Shown: piece after piece, positions 8,147 to 16,595 of the stretch
How the letters are laid out: every line of letters begins with the position of its first letter
Position numbering within the stretch: the first letter of the stretch is position 1
Source of the DNA: Mesorhizobium opportunistum WSM2075
GTDB lineage: Bacteria > Pseudomonadota > Alphaproteobacteria > Rhizobiales > Rhizobiaceae
DNA: 64,000 bases
Direction: 5' to 3'
Assembly (NCBI RefSeq): GCF_000176035.2
Contig: NC_015675.1
Coordinates: 3,042,001 to 3,106,000 of the forward strand
Notes under the pieces: model-generated
Database searches by the model: none
The model's input: only the letters and a program-made list of their open reading frames with translations
Told to the model about the DNA's origin: nothing
Position numbers and translations under genes: made by a program

Positions 8147-8761
8147 GTGACGACGACAAGCCTTGCCGCCTTGAAAAACCAAAGCAAACGCGCCGTCAAA
8201 CGACTCATCGGCTACGATTCCCGAAACTGGCTGCGCATCCGCCAGATCGAGGCGTTCACCCTCTTCCTCGAAGCCGGCAACCGCAAAGCCTCCGACGTGA
8301 TCGAGATCTCGCCCGGCTGGAACCGCTACTGGCGGGCGATGTGCCCCAACTACAGATCGGTCGATTTCCCCGACTTCGACATCTGCAGGAATCGCACCGA
8401 CGAGAAATATTCCATCGTCATCGCCGACCAGGTGCTGGAGCATGTCCAGCGGCCGCTGGCGGCGATGGCCAATATCCATGACATGACCCGGCCCGGCGGC
8501 TGGGCGATGGTGGCGACGCCCTTCCTGTTCAGGGTCCACGCCAGGCCGCACGACTATAGCAGATGGACGCCTGCCGGCTTGAAACAGTTGATGGTCGAGG
8601 GCGGCTTTTCCGAAGCCAATGTCAAGGTCCATGGTTGGGGCAACAAGGCCTGCGCCAGGGCCCATATCGGTGGGCCGGTTCGCGCCTACGGCCTGTGGCG
8701 GGATCTGAGCAACGACGAGGAATACCCGCTGATGGTTTGGGCCTTCGCCAAGAAGGCCTAG
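8147..8761 (+). CDS. class I SAM-dependent methyltransferase, 204 aa
   Basis: Start GTG 8147 is chosen because GGAGGAGG lies just upstream and the longer frame crosses non-coding sequence next to the terminator. The protein shows a methyltransferase core of the SAM_MT type: SDVIEISPGW (glycine-motif position), VIADQVLEHVQRPLAAMANI and MTRPGGWAMVATPF, then HDYSRWTPAGLKQLM, which is common in bacterial glycan- or lipid-linked methyltransferases. It is cytoplasmic; the substrate is unknown. Another methyltransferase and a DUF1796-like gene follow within 2 kb. Confidence 0.85.
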   Translation: MTTTSLAALKNQSKRAVKRLIGYDSRNWLRIRQIEAFTLFLEAGNRKASDVIEISPGWNRYWRAMCPNYRSVDFPDFDICRNRTDEKYSIVIADQVLEHVQRPLAAMANIHDMTRPGGWAMVATPFLFRVHARPHDYSRWTPAGLKQLMVEGGFSEANVKVHGWGNKACARAHIGGPVRAYGLWRDLSNDEEYPLMVWAFAKKA

Positions 8762-9384
8762 TTGGAGCTAGCTGCTTGGGATGCCGTGACTGGCGGCTGG
8801 AGCAGACGACGGTCCAAGGACGATGTCAAGGCGAACGTCGAGGAGGTCACATTTAAGGCCAGGCGATAACATCAAGCAATAAAATGCCCGGCGCCCACTC
8901 GGATTGGGGCCCTTTGGGAAGACGCCGGCCAAGCGGACAATCAGATCCGCCGCAGTTTACACATGGCCGATTCGCCGAGCCGGCATCATGGCGTGATCGT
9001 GCAGGGCATTGGCGAGACTGGGGCGCCCGAACCTACTCGCTTTGCGCTTGCTCGGAGCCGTCGTCAGGGGCCGACGAGCCAGCGGGGGAGTGTCCGAGTT
9101 TTAGTACCCCGAGTTGCCGTACTAGACCGGGTGGAGATTGGGTGCCGACAGGTTCGCCAACAGGTGGTCCGCCTCCCTTAGGTGGAACATATTACATTGC
9201 GGTAGACGCGGATTTTCCAAACAGGCGGGATCAACGGACGCGCTAGTCTGCGCTTTTCACGAGAATCAGCCATGCGAAATCCTTTCCACCTTCTTGGGAG
9301 GAGGTTGTTCAGATTGAGATTTTCAGTAGGGTGAAGGGCTAAGGCGCCAGCACACCGGTTGGCTCGTACTGTTTCAGGACGTTT
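8762..9384. other. gene-poor stretch, nothing convincing
   Basis: About 620 bases with only low-quality frames (Pro, Arg, Gly rich). No terminator, RNA gene or insertion-sequence end was recognised. It may hold the promoter of the DUF1796-like gene at 9385. Confidence 0.4.
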
Positions 9385-9978
9385 ATGATCGCCAGTGGTA
9401 GGCCGAGGGCCACATTTGAGCAGATTGTCTGTTTAGGCCCCAATTGTAGGCCGAAACGACAGATCCAGAATCATTTTGGCGAACGTATATCTCGGAGACA
9501 TGTGTTCGATTGGCAGCTCACACCTTTTGAAACGGTGCTGGAATATCTGCGGCGGGACTTCCGGGGCATGTTCGAACGGAGCGATCTAGTATTGCGCAAG
9601 GGGGTCGTTTGGAACGAGCGCTTTCAGACGGAACATCAGCACGAATTTCCCGCTGACCTCTCACCGGAACAACTGAATGCACTTTATTCTAAGGCGCGGC
9701 TCCTCCATTACCACTGGTGCGCGGCGACGACAGAAGCGCTCGATAATCCACTGTCAACGCTGTTTGTCGTCGGCGTTCCGATGTCGGAGGCGATCGCAGG
9801 GCAGCTTTCAGACGAAATCGCAAAGCGCTGCTCACACAAGGCCTACTTAGTTCTGGACGGACCCGAAGGAGATTACCCGATTGGGGGGAGCACCTGGGCC
9901 GGGAACCGCAAACTTTGGGCGGAACACCTGTCCTCATTTACGATTGAACCAGCGAGTTTGGTCGCTTCAGCGCGTTAG
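9385..9978 (+). CDS. DUF1796-like putative cysteine-peptidase-fold protein, 197 aa
   Basis: Begins MIASGRPRATFEQIVCLGPNC; the LGPNCRPKRQIQNHFG segment followed by HVFDWQLTPFE resembles the DUF1796 / papain-like family (LGxNC...FDW), with candidate catalytic Cys in LGPNC and His in LLHYHWC. Members often lie in glycan and glycosyltransferase clusters, and their biochemical role is not established. No signal peptide is seen. Position between two methyltransferases suggests a small glycan-modification island, but that is inference. Confidence 0.6.
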   Translation: MIASGRPRATFEQIVCLGPNCRPKRQIQNHFGERISRRHVFDWQLTPFETVLEYLRRDFRGMFERSDLVLRKGVVWNERFQTEHQHEFPADLSPEQLNALYSKARLLHYHWCAATTEALDNPLSTLFVVGVPMSEAIAGQLSDEIAKRCSHKAYLVLDGPEGDYPIGGSTWAGNRKLWAEHLSSFTIEPASLVASAR

Positions 9979-10139
9979 ATCGCGGGCTCATTTTCCAGGA
10001 TCACAGGCGGGATCGAGGTTTAAAGCAGTAACGAGCGCCACCGCGTCAGGGGCGTCACAGTAGACTGCTTCAGCGCTTACAGCGGGGTTGCATCGACGTG
10101 GGGAGCCGCGCTAGATCGCCGCGAATAGAGGAGTTAGCA

Positions 10140-10826
10140 GTGGTCGATTTTGCTAAGTGGTACGAAGGGAAAGAATTTTCTTCCGATTGGACGTCTAATA
10201 ATTTCCGTGTCTGGAGCGCTTGCCTTGCAAGTATGCGGGATCGACCTCTCAACATCTTGGAAATCGGATCTTGGGAAGGACGTTCCGCGATCTTTTTCCT
10301 TGAGTACTGCCATCTGTCGCGGATTACGTGCATCGATCCGTTCGTTGGAGGGCAGAACGAATACGTAACTTCGGCTGGCGGATTTACCCAAGTTGAACAG
10401 CGCTTCGATGCCAACACGGCCTCTTATGCCGGGCGCGTCACAAAGTTGAAGTCGATTTCCAGCAAGGCATTGATCGACCTGCAGGACCAAAAAAGATCCT
10501 ACGACCTGATCTATATCGACGGCGCCCACGAGCGGGACGCGGTTCACGTCGATTCCCTTCTGGCGTGGCCTCTACTCAAGAATGGGGGGACAATTATTTG
10601 GGACGATTACGCTTGGGAACGGAAACAGCCGATCGAAACAAGGCCGGAAGAAGCCATCAATGTTTTCGTGGCTTCCAGACGCAACGAAATTAAAGTTCTC
10701 CATGTCGGGCACCAAATCGCAGCGCAGAAAGTTGCTGACGGAAGGTTTGATGTCCGCTCTGCCATCAACTCATTCATTTTGGGGAGGCTGCGGCAACGCA
10801 AACGCTCCGTCAAAGTGGCTAGATAG
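10140..10826 (+). CDS. class I SAM-dependent methyltransferase, 228 aa
   Basis: GTG 10140 has GAGGAG at 10128-10133 and is preferred over the upstream GTG at 10098. The sequence carries LNILEIGSWEGRSAIFFLE (motif I), ITCIDPFVGG (acidic loop), YDLIYIDGAHERDAV (motif IV) and GGTIIWDDYAWE, the layout of the Methyltransf_24 / cephalosporin-hydroxylase-like group often linked to glycan clusters. Cytoplasmic enzyme; substrate unknown. Third gene of a loose same-strand set with 8147 and 9385. Confidence 0.87.
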   Translation: MVDFAKWYEGKEFSSDWTSNNFRVWSACLASMRDRPLNILEIGSWEGRSAIFFLEYCHLSRITCIDPFVGGQNEYVTSAGGFTQVEQRFDANTASYAGRVTKLKSISSKALIDLQDQKRSYDLIYIDGAHERDAVHVDSLLAWPLLKNGGTIIWDDYAWERKQPIETRPEEAINVFVASRRNEIKVLHVGHQIAAQKVADGRFDVRSAINSFILGRLRQRKRSVKVAR

Positions 10827-10919
10827 TGGATGATCACTGTGGCGCCAGGATTACCGTCGGGTCCATCTGCGGTGTCATAGATGACGCCGGATGCTGCCCG
10901 GGTGCTGCGCGATAAACGA

Positions 10920-10945
10920 AAAGGCCGAACTAATATCCGGCCTTT
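10920..10945 (+). terminator. candidate terminator after methyltransferase
   Basis: AAAGGCCG/CGGCCTTT 8-bp stem with a 10-base loop, about 95 bases after the methyltransferase stop. The T run is short (TTTCT), so it is a moderate candidate. Confidence 0.5.
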
Positions 10946-11023
10946 CTAAGCCTCAAAGCCTCTAATTAGTCGCGCTCATCGTCCTTAGGTTCGCCAGACC
11001 ATACGAGAGAATACGAAGGAAAC

Positions 11024-11072
11024 GGCTTGGCGAACCATCCGCTAACGTGTTGATTATGTGTGGGAAACGCTG
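11024..11072. repeat. dispersed repeat, copy 1
   Basis: 49-base segment matching 60457-60505 in the same orientation at 41 of 49 positions; the core GCTAACGTGTTGAT is identical. Both copies lie in gene-poor DNA. It may be the end of an old mobile element. Confidence 0.6.
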
Positions 11073-11520
11073 ACCCTCCGGGCCCCCCATCGGCCTTCGT
11101 TGCTCTATGCGAGCCTGATCGAGACCGACACCGAGGCCAATTTCCAGCTCATCTGGTCCCGCCGCACCGCGGTGTGATCCGATTTAACACGAAGCCTCCC
11201 GAGAGGCGGGGCTTCGCCGTGTTGGTTCAGGCGCAGCCTAGGTCTCTGTCAGACGCGGCAGGCTACGCTTTGGCCGGCGCCTTGAGCATCTTCTTCAGCG
11301 GCGGCTTGATGGCTGCCGCGGTCGTCGTCGTGCCGCCGCACGAGCAGCGCGTTTTGATCGATGTATGTTTTGGAAAATGAGGCGGGATGCGATGCGTTGG
11401 CGAGCTTCCCGCTGAACTGCACGCTGAAGGCCGAGGCTATCGAGCTTGAATGGTTCAGACCTGGACTTGAAAGTCGTCGAGGGCTGCCATATCTTTTGCA
11501 CAAGAAATCTGACTCTCACT

Positions 11521-11928
11521 ATGGGTAGGATGAATTCTGTGGCCCAGGCACTTAAGATCCCCGAACAGAACGGACCTCTCATCCTGTCCTATATGGACCG
11601 GAACGGGAAGATTGCGATCGCACAGGTCGCGGATGGTTTTGGCATGTCCAAGAGCCAGTTGGCCCAAACCGCTGGTCTTGCTCGCGAGACCCTGTATCGC
11701 TCAGAGCGCAGCGCTGCGGTAAAGACACAGGGGCGTCTGCGGGAGATGCTCGAGATTATTAGTCGCGTGACGGATTGGGCGGGCGGCAAGGAGCAGGCGA
11801 TGGCCTGGTATCGGGCTCAGCCGCTTCCAGCATTCGGCGGACGCACGGCTGAGGCGCTGGTGAAGGACGGCAAGGCCGTCGCGGTCCGTGATTATCTCGA
11901 TCACATGGCCGTTGGTGGCTTTGCGTGA
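11521..11928 (+). CDS. Xre/MbcA/ParS-type antitoxin, 135 aa
   Basis: Antitoxin of a RES-Xre toxin-antitoxin system. The N-terminal half has a helix-turn-helix-like region (IAQVADGFGMSKSQLAQTAGL ARETLYR in two parts), and the C-terminal DUF2384 part (RLREMLEIISRVTDW; WYRAQPLPAFGGRTAEALV; AVRDYLDHM) is the MbcA/ParS toxin-binding signature. Start ATG 11521 or ATG 11530; both fit family length. The stop overlaps the toxin start (GTGA at 11925-11928), so the two are translationally coupled. By family behaviour it should repress its own promoter. Confidence 0.88.
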   Translation: MGRMNSVAQALKIPEQNGPLILSYMDRNGKIAIAQVADGFGMSKSQLAQTAGLARETLYRSERSAAVKTQGRLREMLEIISRVTDWAGGKEQAMAWYRAQPLPAFGGRTAEALVKDGKAVAVRDYLDHMAVGGFA

Positions 11929-12443
11929 AGTTCGTCGGAACCTGCTATCGCGCGCACGATCCACGTTGGGCATTCAAACCGACTTCCGGTGAAGGAGCAG
12001 CGATCCGAGGGGCCCGATTCAATCCCAAAGGTGTGCCGGCGCTCTATCTGGCGTTGAGCCTAATGACAGCCATCAAGGAAGCCAACCAGGGCTTCGCGCA
12101 GCGGATCGACCCCTGCGTGCTGTGTTCGTATGAGGTTGACTGCGACGACATCGCGGATCTGACAACGAAAGGGACGAGGGGAGAATTTTCTGTCGCGCTC
12201 GAAGACATGGGCTGCGCCTGGGCGACGGCGCTTAGCGATGGGGAGCGCCCGGCGTCCTGGTCCGTCTACGACCGGCTGCGGCCTCGAAATATTGCCGGCA
12301 TCGTTGTCCCAAGTTTCGCGCCGAGCGCCGAGATGGAGGATCGCAACCTGGTACTTTGGGACTGGGGTCCGGATCTGCCGCACAAAGTAGCTGTATTCGA
12401 CCCGAGCGGTCGGTTGCCCAAGGACCAGCTATCCTGGCGGTAA
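11925..12443 (+). CDS. RES-domain toxin, 172 aa
   Basis: RES-family toxin; family members deplete NAD+ by ADP-ribosyl or phosphorolytic chemistry, lowering growth. Visible motifs: CYRAHDPRWAF at the N-terminus, GARFNPKGVPALYLALSLMTAIKEAN (split here as GARFNPKG and LYLALSLMTAIKEA) with the conserved Arg, Tyr and Glu, and WDWGPDLPHKVAVFDP near the end. The GTG start lies inside the antitoxin stop. Length is normal, so the pair looks intact. Confidence 0.88.
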   Translation: MKFVGTCYRAHDPRWAFKPTSGEGAAIRGARFNPKGVPALYLALSLMTAIKEANQGFAQRIDPCVLCSYEVDCDDIADLTTKGTRGEFSVALEDMGCAWATALSDGERPASWSVYDRLRPRNIAGIVVPSFAPSAEMEDRNLVLWDWGPDLPHKVAVFDPSGRLPKDQLSWR

Positions 12444-13440
12444 CACACTCTCGCTCATCCGGACGGCAGGGGAGGGGTCTTTTGCCCTACAGCTCTGATG
12501 GTTTGGCGAGATTGACAGGGAAACAGTCGCGTCCGCGCCCCGCCAGCCAAAGCTCGGGTAGCTCAGAACCTCCATTCCCGGAATGAAAGCAGCCAGGCAG
12601 GTAGGCCGCTAAGGCGCTGGAGGCGAGCGCGCTAGCAGACCTCTCAGCGATGCGTGCGGCAACGACCCACAATCAGCAGGGTCTGACCCACAGCCTTCGG
12701 CCGCTGCGTCGAGCAGCAACCGTTACGGAGTACGCAATAACTCCTGCAAGCGGAGTGGCAGTTGCGGCGAGGCATGCAATTCCGTGCAGCTCTGTTCCCA
12801 TTGCCGGAGATATTCTGCGATGGCAATACCGGTGCGGCCGGGCTAACGGTTGAGTGCGCCCAGCGCCTCGACGCGTCGGGTGCGCGGTGGAATTCGGCAA
12901 GGATGCTCGCTCGGGGCAGGGCCATGGCAATCAATGCCGCGAGATGTCATCTCCTAGCCGGAATTAGTGAGCACAGGCAGTGTATATAGCGTTCGTTCAA
13001 CCCGCTTCCTTCTGGGATTTCGAGAGAGAGCCTTGCTGGACCCAGGAAAGGCTGGATGATATCCGCCGATCTTGTTCATTCTGACCCGAAATTTAGGGCT
13101 TACGCGCGAGCTTGTTGCAGAATGGCGAGATGGACACCCAAGCGGCTCATATGATATATATGAGCCGTTGCTAAAATGCTTCAGACGCAGAGCATTCAAG
13201 GGGAATAAGATTCACGATAGTGCCGATGTTAATGAAACGGCGGGCGATCTAGCTGTCTTTACCTAAAGGTGTGTTTCACTTTTTCGAATGGGAACAACAA
13301 TAATTGTGGGGCTGGAACCGTTTGGATATCTGTGGTGAGTAATCGCTCCCACTTCGTACAGACTTTCGCACTATGCGAACTGAGTTAGTCAACGACCTTG
13401 GCCACCGCGCATGACCGCTTTTACACCTCAGGAGGTACAG
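12444..13440. other. gene-poor stretch of about 1 kb
   Basis: No convincing gene. Frames on both strands at 12644-12934 are shadow-like. A 10-bp palindrome is present at 13143-13167. No tRNA or insertion-sequence end was recognised. Confidence 0.4.
13143..13167. repeat. perfect inverted repeat
   Basis: CGGCTCATAT/ATATGAGCCG, 10-bp arms with a 5-base GATAT centre, AT-rich in the middle. It could be an operator or a small RNA hairpin. It is 270 bases upstream of the 13441 gene. Confidence 0.5.
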
Positions 13441-13806
13441 ATGACAGATAAGACCGATGCAACATTAGCACAGGCGCTTACGCAAGAGTTCCTGGTTGCA
13501 TGTGAATTGCCGTCTTCGATCGACTCCTACGAGCTCTTCGCGAAGAAGGTCATCGCGGCTGCACGGGCGCGGGATGAAAGATGGGATGACATTTCATCTG
13601 CTCCCAAGGACGGAACCAGGATTCTCGTGCTTTGCCCCCGTGCGCGCATCTTTCCGGAAATTCACATCGACTGGTGGTCGGATGGCCCCGGCAAGCCGCG
13701 CTGGTCCCAGTCGAGCCCAAACGAGCAACCGAAGTTCTGGCGTCAGATCCCAGCCCGGCCGGGGCAAAGTCACGACCTACCCGTAGGAAAACGCGACCGC
13801 CGCTGA
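13441..13806 (+). CDS. hypothetical protein with SAPKDGT motif, 121 aa
   Basis: AGGAGG precedes ATG 13441 by 7 bases, giving a strong start (MTDKTDATLAQALTQEF). The core ERWDDISSAPKDGTRILVL and IHIDWWSDGPGKPRW resembles small phage- or element-associated proteins carrying the W-x-x-I-x-SAPKDGTxIL signature. The biochemical role is unknown. Single gene. Confidence 0.72.
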   Translation: MTDKTDATLAQALTQEFLVACELPSSIDSYELFAKKVIAAARARDERWDDISSAPKDGTRILVLCPRARIFPEIHIDWWSDGPGKPRWSQSSPNEQPKFWRQIPARPGQSHDLPVGKRDRR

Positions 13807-13816
13807 TTGTGGGCTG

Positions 13817-14102
13817 CTACAGATCCTCGCGACGTTTCTCGTAAAGATCCCACGCGAGTTCCACAATGGTAGGGTGGCCATCGTCCTCGTTCCCGCCGGT
13901 CGCAACCCTCCGCCCGGACGATATCAACCACGAGAGGCTGCAACTGGCTTGCGCTTAGGGCCTGTAGCTCGGCGTCACCAACGCAATGGGTCGCACGGCC
14001 GAGCAGTGACGTGGCCAGCTTGACGTCTCCGGAGACATTGGCTGAGACTGGCGATGATGACCCTGGTGCGCTCGTAAGCTTGCTCAGCAGATGGAAGGGC
14101 AA
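13817..14102 (-). pseudogene. possible small gene split by a frameshift
   Basis: Two minus-strand frames each carry protein-like sequence: one has LGRATHCVGDAELQALSASQ and then LQPLVVDIVRAEG, the other, one base shifted, has NEDDGHPTIVELAWDLYEKRREDL (shown as two motifs: GHPTIVELAWDLY and EKRREDL) ending at TAG 13817-13819. Joined, they would make a helical protein of about 80-90 residues. Evidence is composition only, so this is a weak call. Confidence 0.3.
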
Positions 14103-14478
14103 TGCGCCACCTGACGCGCTGAATGGCAGCTATCCAGGCTCATTGAGGATGATCGGAAAGACCAGCCGGTTACCGATCTCTGCCCGCAACGCTCCTCGAG
14201 GCACACCCGCAATATGAGGGCTAAGCCGTCTGCATATCAAAGCCAGGTGAGCGCCGCGAGCTAGGGTGTCATCGCGCCGGATAGCCGTTTCCAGTTCAGC
14301 CAGATCATGCCGTCGAGGCTGCCATCTTCCAGCTGATCGACCATGTAGCCATATCGAAGGCGTGGTCTCAATGATCGTGTAGGACACGGCGAGGCCGCTG
14401 TAAGGATGTCCCGAAACGGATCAACCGCGTTTGGCACCGCAATTGCTTGTTCAGAAAGACAAGCGGGATACGCCCTAC
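14103..14478. other. gene-poor stretch
   Basis: Contains only short, low-quality frames. A minus-strand snippet reading YMVDQLEDGSLDGMIWLNW looks protein-like near 14290-14350, but it ends after about 30 codons. No other signal. Confidence 0.35.
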
Positions 14479-14718
14479 ATGATCGAAAGTGATCCTAAGG
14501 TTGGCTGCAATCGATGCAAAGTGCCCCTTACCGGTGTCACTCGGTCTCCAGGGTCCGACCGGTTGACTTGCCCCAGTTGCGGCCTCACGGACACTTACGA
14601 CAATGTCATGCTTGAACTTGATCAGCGCACTGCGGAAGCACTTTCTCGTGCGCTCTGCCAACCCGTCTCGCCAAAGGCGTATCGTTTCGCACTGATATTT
14701 CGGGCAGGGACGCGATAG
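14479..14718 (+). CDS. small zinc-ribbon-like protein, 79 aa
   Basis: Starting at ATG 14479 (MIESDPKVGCNRC), the protein has CNRC and CPSC pairs 20 or so residues apart, the spacing of a four-Cys zinc ribbon, followed by a helical region (ELDQRTAEALSRAL). The upstream extension to 14431 lacks support. Function unknown; it could bind nucleic acid, but nothing shows that. Confidence 0.55.
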   Translation: MIESDPKVGCNRCKVPLTGVTRSPGSDRLTCPSCGLTDTYDNVMLELDQRTAEALSRALCQPVSPKAYRFALIFRAGTR

Positions 14719-15422
14719 GCTCAACGCAAATATCAACATCGGAATTGCGCGGTGACAACTGACGATTGGGGGCCGACACGGCCGGCTGAGGACGAACGAA
14801 CGCCATAAATTCGTGGTTACACAAAATGGACCGAGGCTTGTCGAGCCAACAGTTTAGGCACGAATAGGCCTCGGCGATGGGTGAGACGCCGAGGCCTATG
14901 GACATGAACGAATCACATGGCATGTCCGCAATTACGATGCGCCTGAATTCTCCAACAAATGATAACCCGGCATGCAACCTGACCGGGTGGCAAGTGGGAG
15001 AATCCCGGCCCGGGTATGCGCTTGATATCATCTGGCATCCGCTTGATCGGCGCCTTCTTCAGTGGCGCAGGCTTACTGCCTTCCGGCCGCAGGCGTGATA
15101 AAACTCTTGCAGGAGAGCCTGCTCTTCGGCCGCGACCACGTCCGCAACGCCACTATCGAATGGCGGCCGACTTCAACACGGCGGGGCCTCGTTCCTCACT
15201 CGGCAATACCCTGCAGCCTTTGCCGAGGACATCACCGCAACGGCTCCGGCACTGCGATGATCGAAGGCCCTGCGCCTCCGGTTGCTCAACCGCAGTTGGC
15301 GCGGGAGCAATCTGCAACTGAAGCCATGCTGCTGGCGCCGATAAAAGTGCGAATACAGTACGCAGTGAGGCATAGTCTTGTCACGCGAAGTGAGAAGGGG
15401 GCGGCGGCCCTAGCCCGATTTG
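14719..15422. other. gene-poor stretch with a strong hairpin
   Basis: About 700 bases without a supported gene. It contains a perfect 13-bp hairpin at 14864-14899. A frame following the hairpin (MNESHGMSAITMRLN...) is short and unconvincing. Confidence 0.4.
14864..14899. repeat. perfect 13-bp inverted repeat (hairpin)
   Basis: ATAGGCCTCGGCG at 14864-14876 pairs exactly with CGCCGAGGCCTAT at 14887-14899 across a 10-base loop. No T run follows on either strand, so a standard terminator is unlikely. A structured RNA, a protein-binding palindrome or a mobile-element end are possible. Confidence 0.65.
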
Positions 15423-15863
15423 CTAGAGTCCCCGCGCAAGGCGCCACACGGACAACAGACCTGTGAACGAGCCGAAAATGCCGATGAGCCAGCCCATCCG
15501 CGCCATGGCCGCTCGCCATTGTTCCTTGCGTTCTTCCCGGACCGCGTTCCGGATTTCCGAATATCCGCTTGCCGTCAGGATCCAGCAGTCAAGCTGGATT
15601 GACCGCTTCCAAAGCGCTCCATCCTCAACCGCGTAGTCAATCGCCAACTTGTCTGCTTTCCGCAACAGTCGTCGCGTCCTAATCGCTTCGATCTGCTCGG
15701 AGTACAACAATGTCTCCCAATGACGTTTGTACCGTGCCCGCTCGCGCTCTGCGTCCGAACCAGCCTCTCCCAGGGTGAGTTCATACGCGTGGTCAATTGC
15801 CTTGATCGTTCGCCGGTAGGCGTCAAGTTCCAACAACTCTCTGATTGATAACGGTATCACCAT
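15423..15863 (-). CDS. hypothetical protein with C-terminal membrane anchor, 146 aa
   Basis: Start ATG 15863 (MVIPLSIRELLELDAYRRT) has a G-run just upstream and is preferred over an earlier start at 15947. The main part is charged and helical (GSDAERERARYKRHWETLLY; RTRRLLRKADKLAIDYAVE), and the C-terminus (MGWLIGIFGSFTGLLSVW) is one membrane segment. A tail-anchored inner-membrane protein of unknown function. Confidence 0.65.
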   Translation of the reverse strand: MVIPLSIRELLELDAYRRTIKAIDHAYELTLGEAGSDAERERARYKRHWETLLYSEQIEAIRTRRLLRKADKLAIDYAVEDGALWKRSIQLDCWILTASGYSEIRNAVREERKEQWRAAMARMGWLIGIFGSFTGLLSVWRLARGL

Positions 15864-16093
15864 CGCCCCCCAAGGCGCACTGCCCCTGCTGAGCCTACAG
15901 CCCGGCAGAACGGTCAGTCCATTCCACAACTTGGATGATGCAGGCATGCAAAGGGACTAGCCCCGTCGTCCCAAGGTTCGCGCTATTCAAATTGGCAAGC
16001 GGTTCAGCACCGAACGGTTTTGCCCCAGGTCCACGGATTGTGCGTCCTTCCCGTATCGCCAAACCTCCGTAGCGAATACGTGAGGAAGAGAGG

Positions 16094-16444
16094 TTATGGG
16101 CGCTGTCGAGACTGACCGTTCCTCGCAATTAGACAACCCGCCAAGACCCCGGCAACACCCGCAGCAGCCTTAACGACAGCGTCATCGACGGCCGGGTGTC
16201 GTGTTGGGCTTAACAGTTGCAAGGCCTCTATGCCGAACGCTACAGCAACGACAAGGCAGAGCGTCAGAAGCCAATTTCGATGGTACGCGAGCCCGAGCAG
16301 CAAGCCAAAGGCTAGAAAAGCGGCTATTCGCTCGGGTTCCGGTCCAAACCCCGACATAGGCCGCATCCCGATCGGAACAATCGTCACGACGACGATAGCA
16401 ACAAGGGTTAGCCACGCGGCAGTCCGGCAGACGGTCACAAACAT
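16094..16444 (-). CDS. VanZ-like small membrane protein, 116 aa
   Basis: Four hydrophobic segments (LTLVAIVVVTIVPIG; IAAFLAFGLLLGLAY; LLTLCLVVAVAFGIEALQ; VVKAAAGVAGVLAG). The acidic GIEALQLLSPTRHPAVDDAVV motif matches the VanZ family, in which the E-x-x-Q and R-x-x-x-x-D positions are typical. Such proteins are common at rhizobial EPS loci; the role is unclear. Divergent from the first acyltransferase gene, with 151 bases between them. Confidence 0.75.
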   Translation of the reverse strand: MFVTVCRTAAWLTLVAIVVVTIVPIGMRPMSGFGPEPERIAAFLAFGLLLGLAYHRNWLLTLCLVVAVAFGIEALQLLSPTRHPAVDDAVVKAAAGVAGVLAGCLIARNGQSRQRP

Positions 16445-16595
16445 TCTTCACCACTAGCAAGCAATCAGGCACGCATCTATCCTCAGTTTAATGTCAGCGG
16501 CTAGCCTTCTGCCCACATCCAAACGTACTAGCAGCCGCACCGACCATTTCGGTCTATCATCCTGCCTTTAGCGCCAGGCAGAGTGCGGGAATGCA

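Larger units (their letters stand above)
10827..11520. other. gene-poor stretch with hairpins and a dispersed repeat
   Basis: About 690 bases with no full gene. It holds a weak terminator (10920-10945), one copy of a dispersed repeat (11024-11072), a short coding-like tail ending VQLIWSRRTAV-style at a TGA near 11176 that could be a gene remnant, and an imperfect inverted repeat AACACGAAGCC...GGCTTCGCCGTGTT near 11186-11224. Confidence 0.5.

Noticed and set aside
8884..9246. Plus-strand frame of 120 codons
   Set aside because: Pro, Arg and Gly rich, no ribosome binding site, no homology signal recognised. Treated as chance.
14606..15031. Minus-strand frame of 141 codons
   Set aside because: Spans the 13-bp hairpin and overlaps the zinc-ribbon gene; mixed composition; no ribosome binding site.
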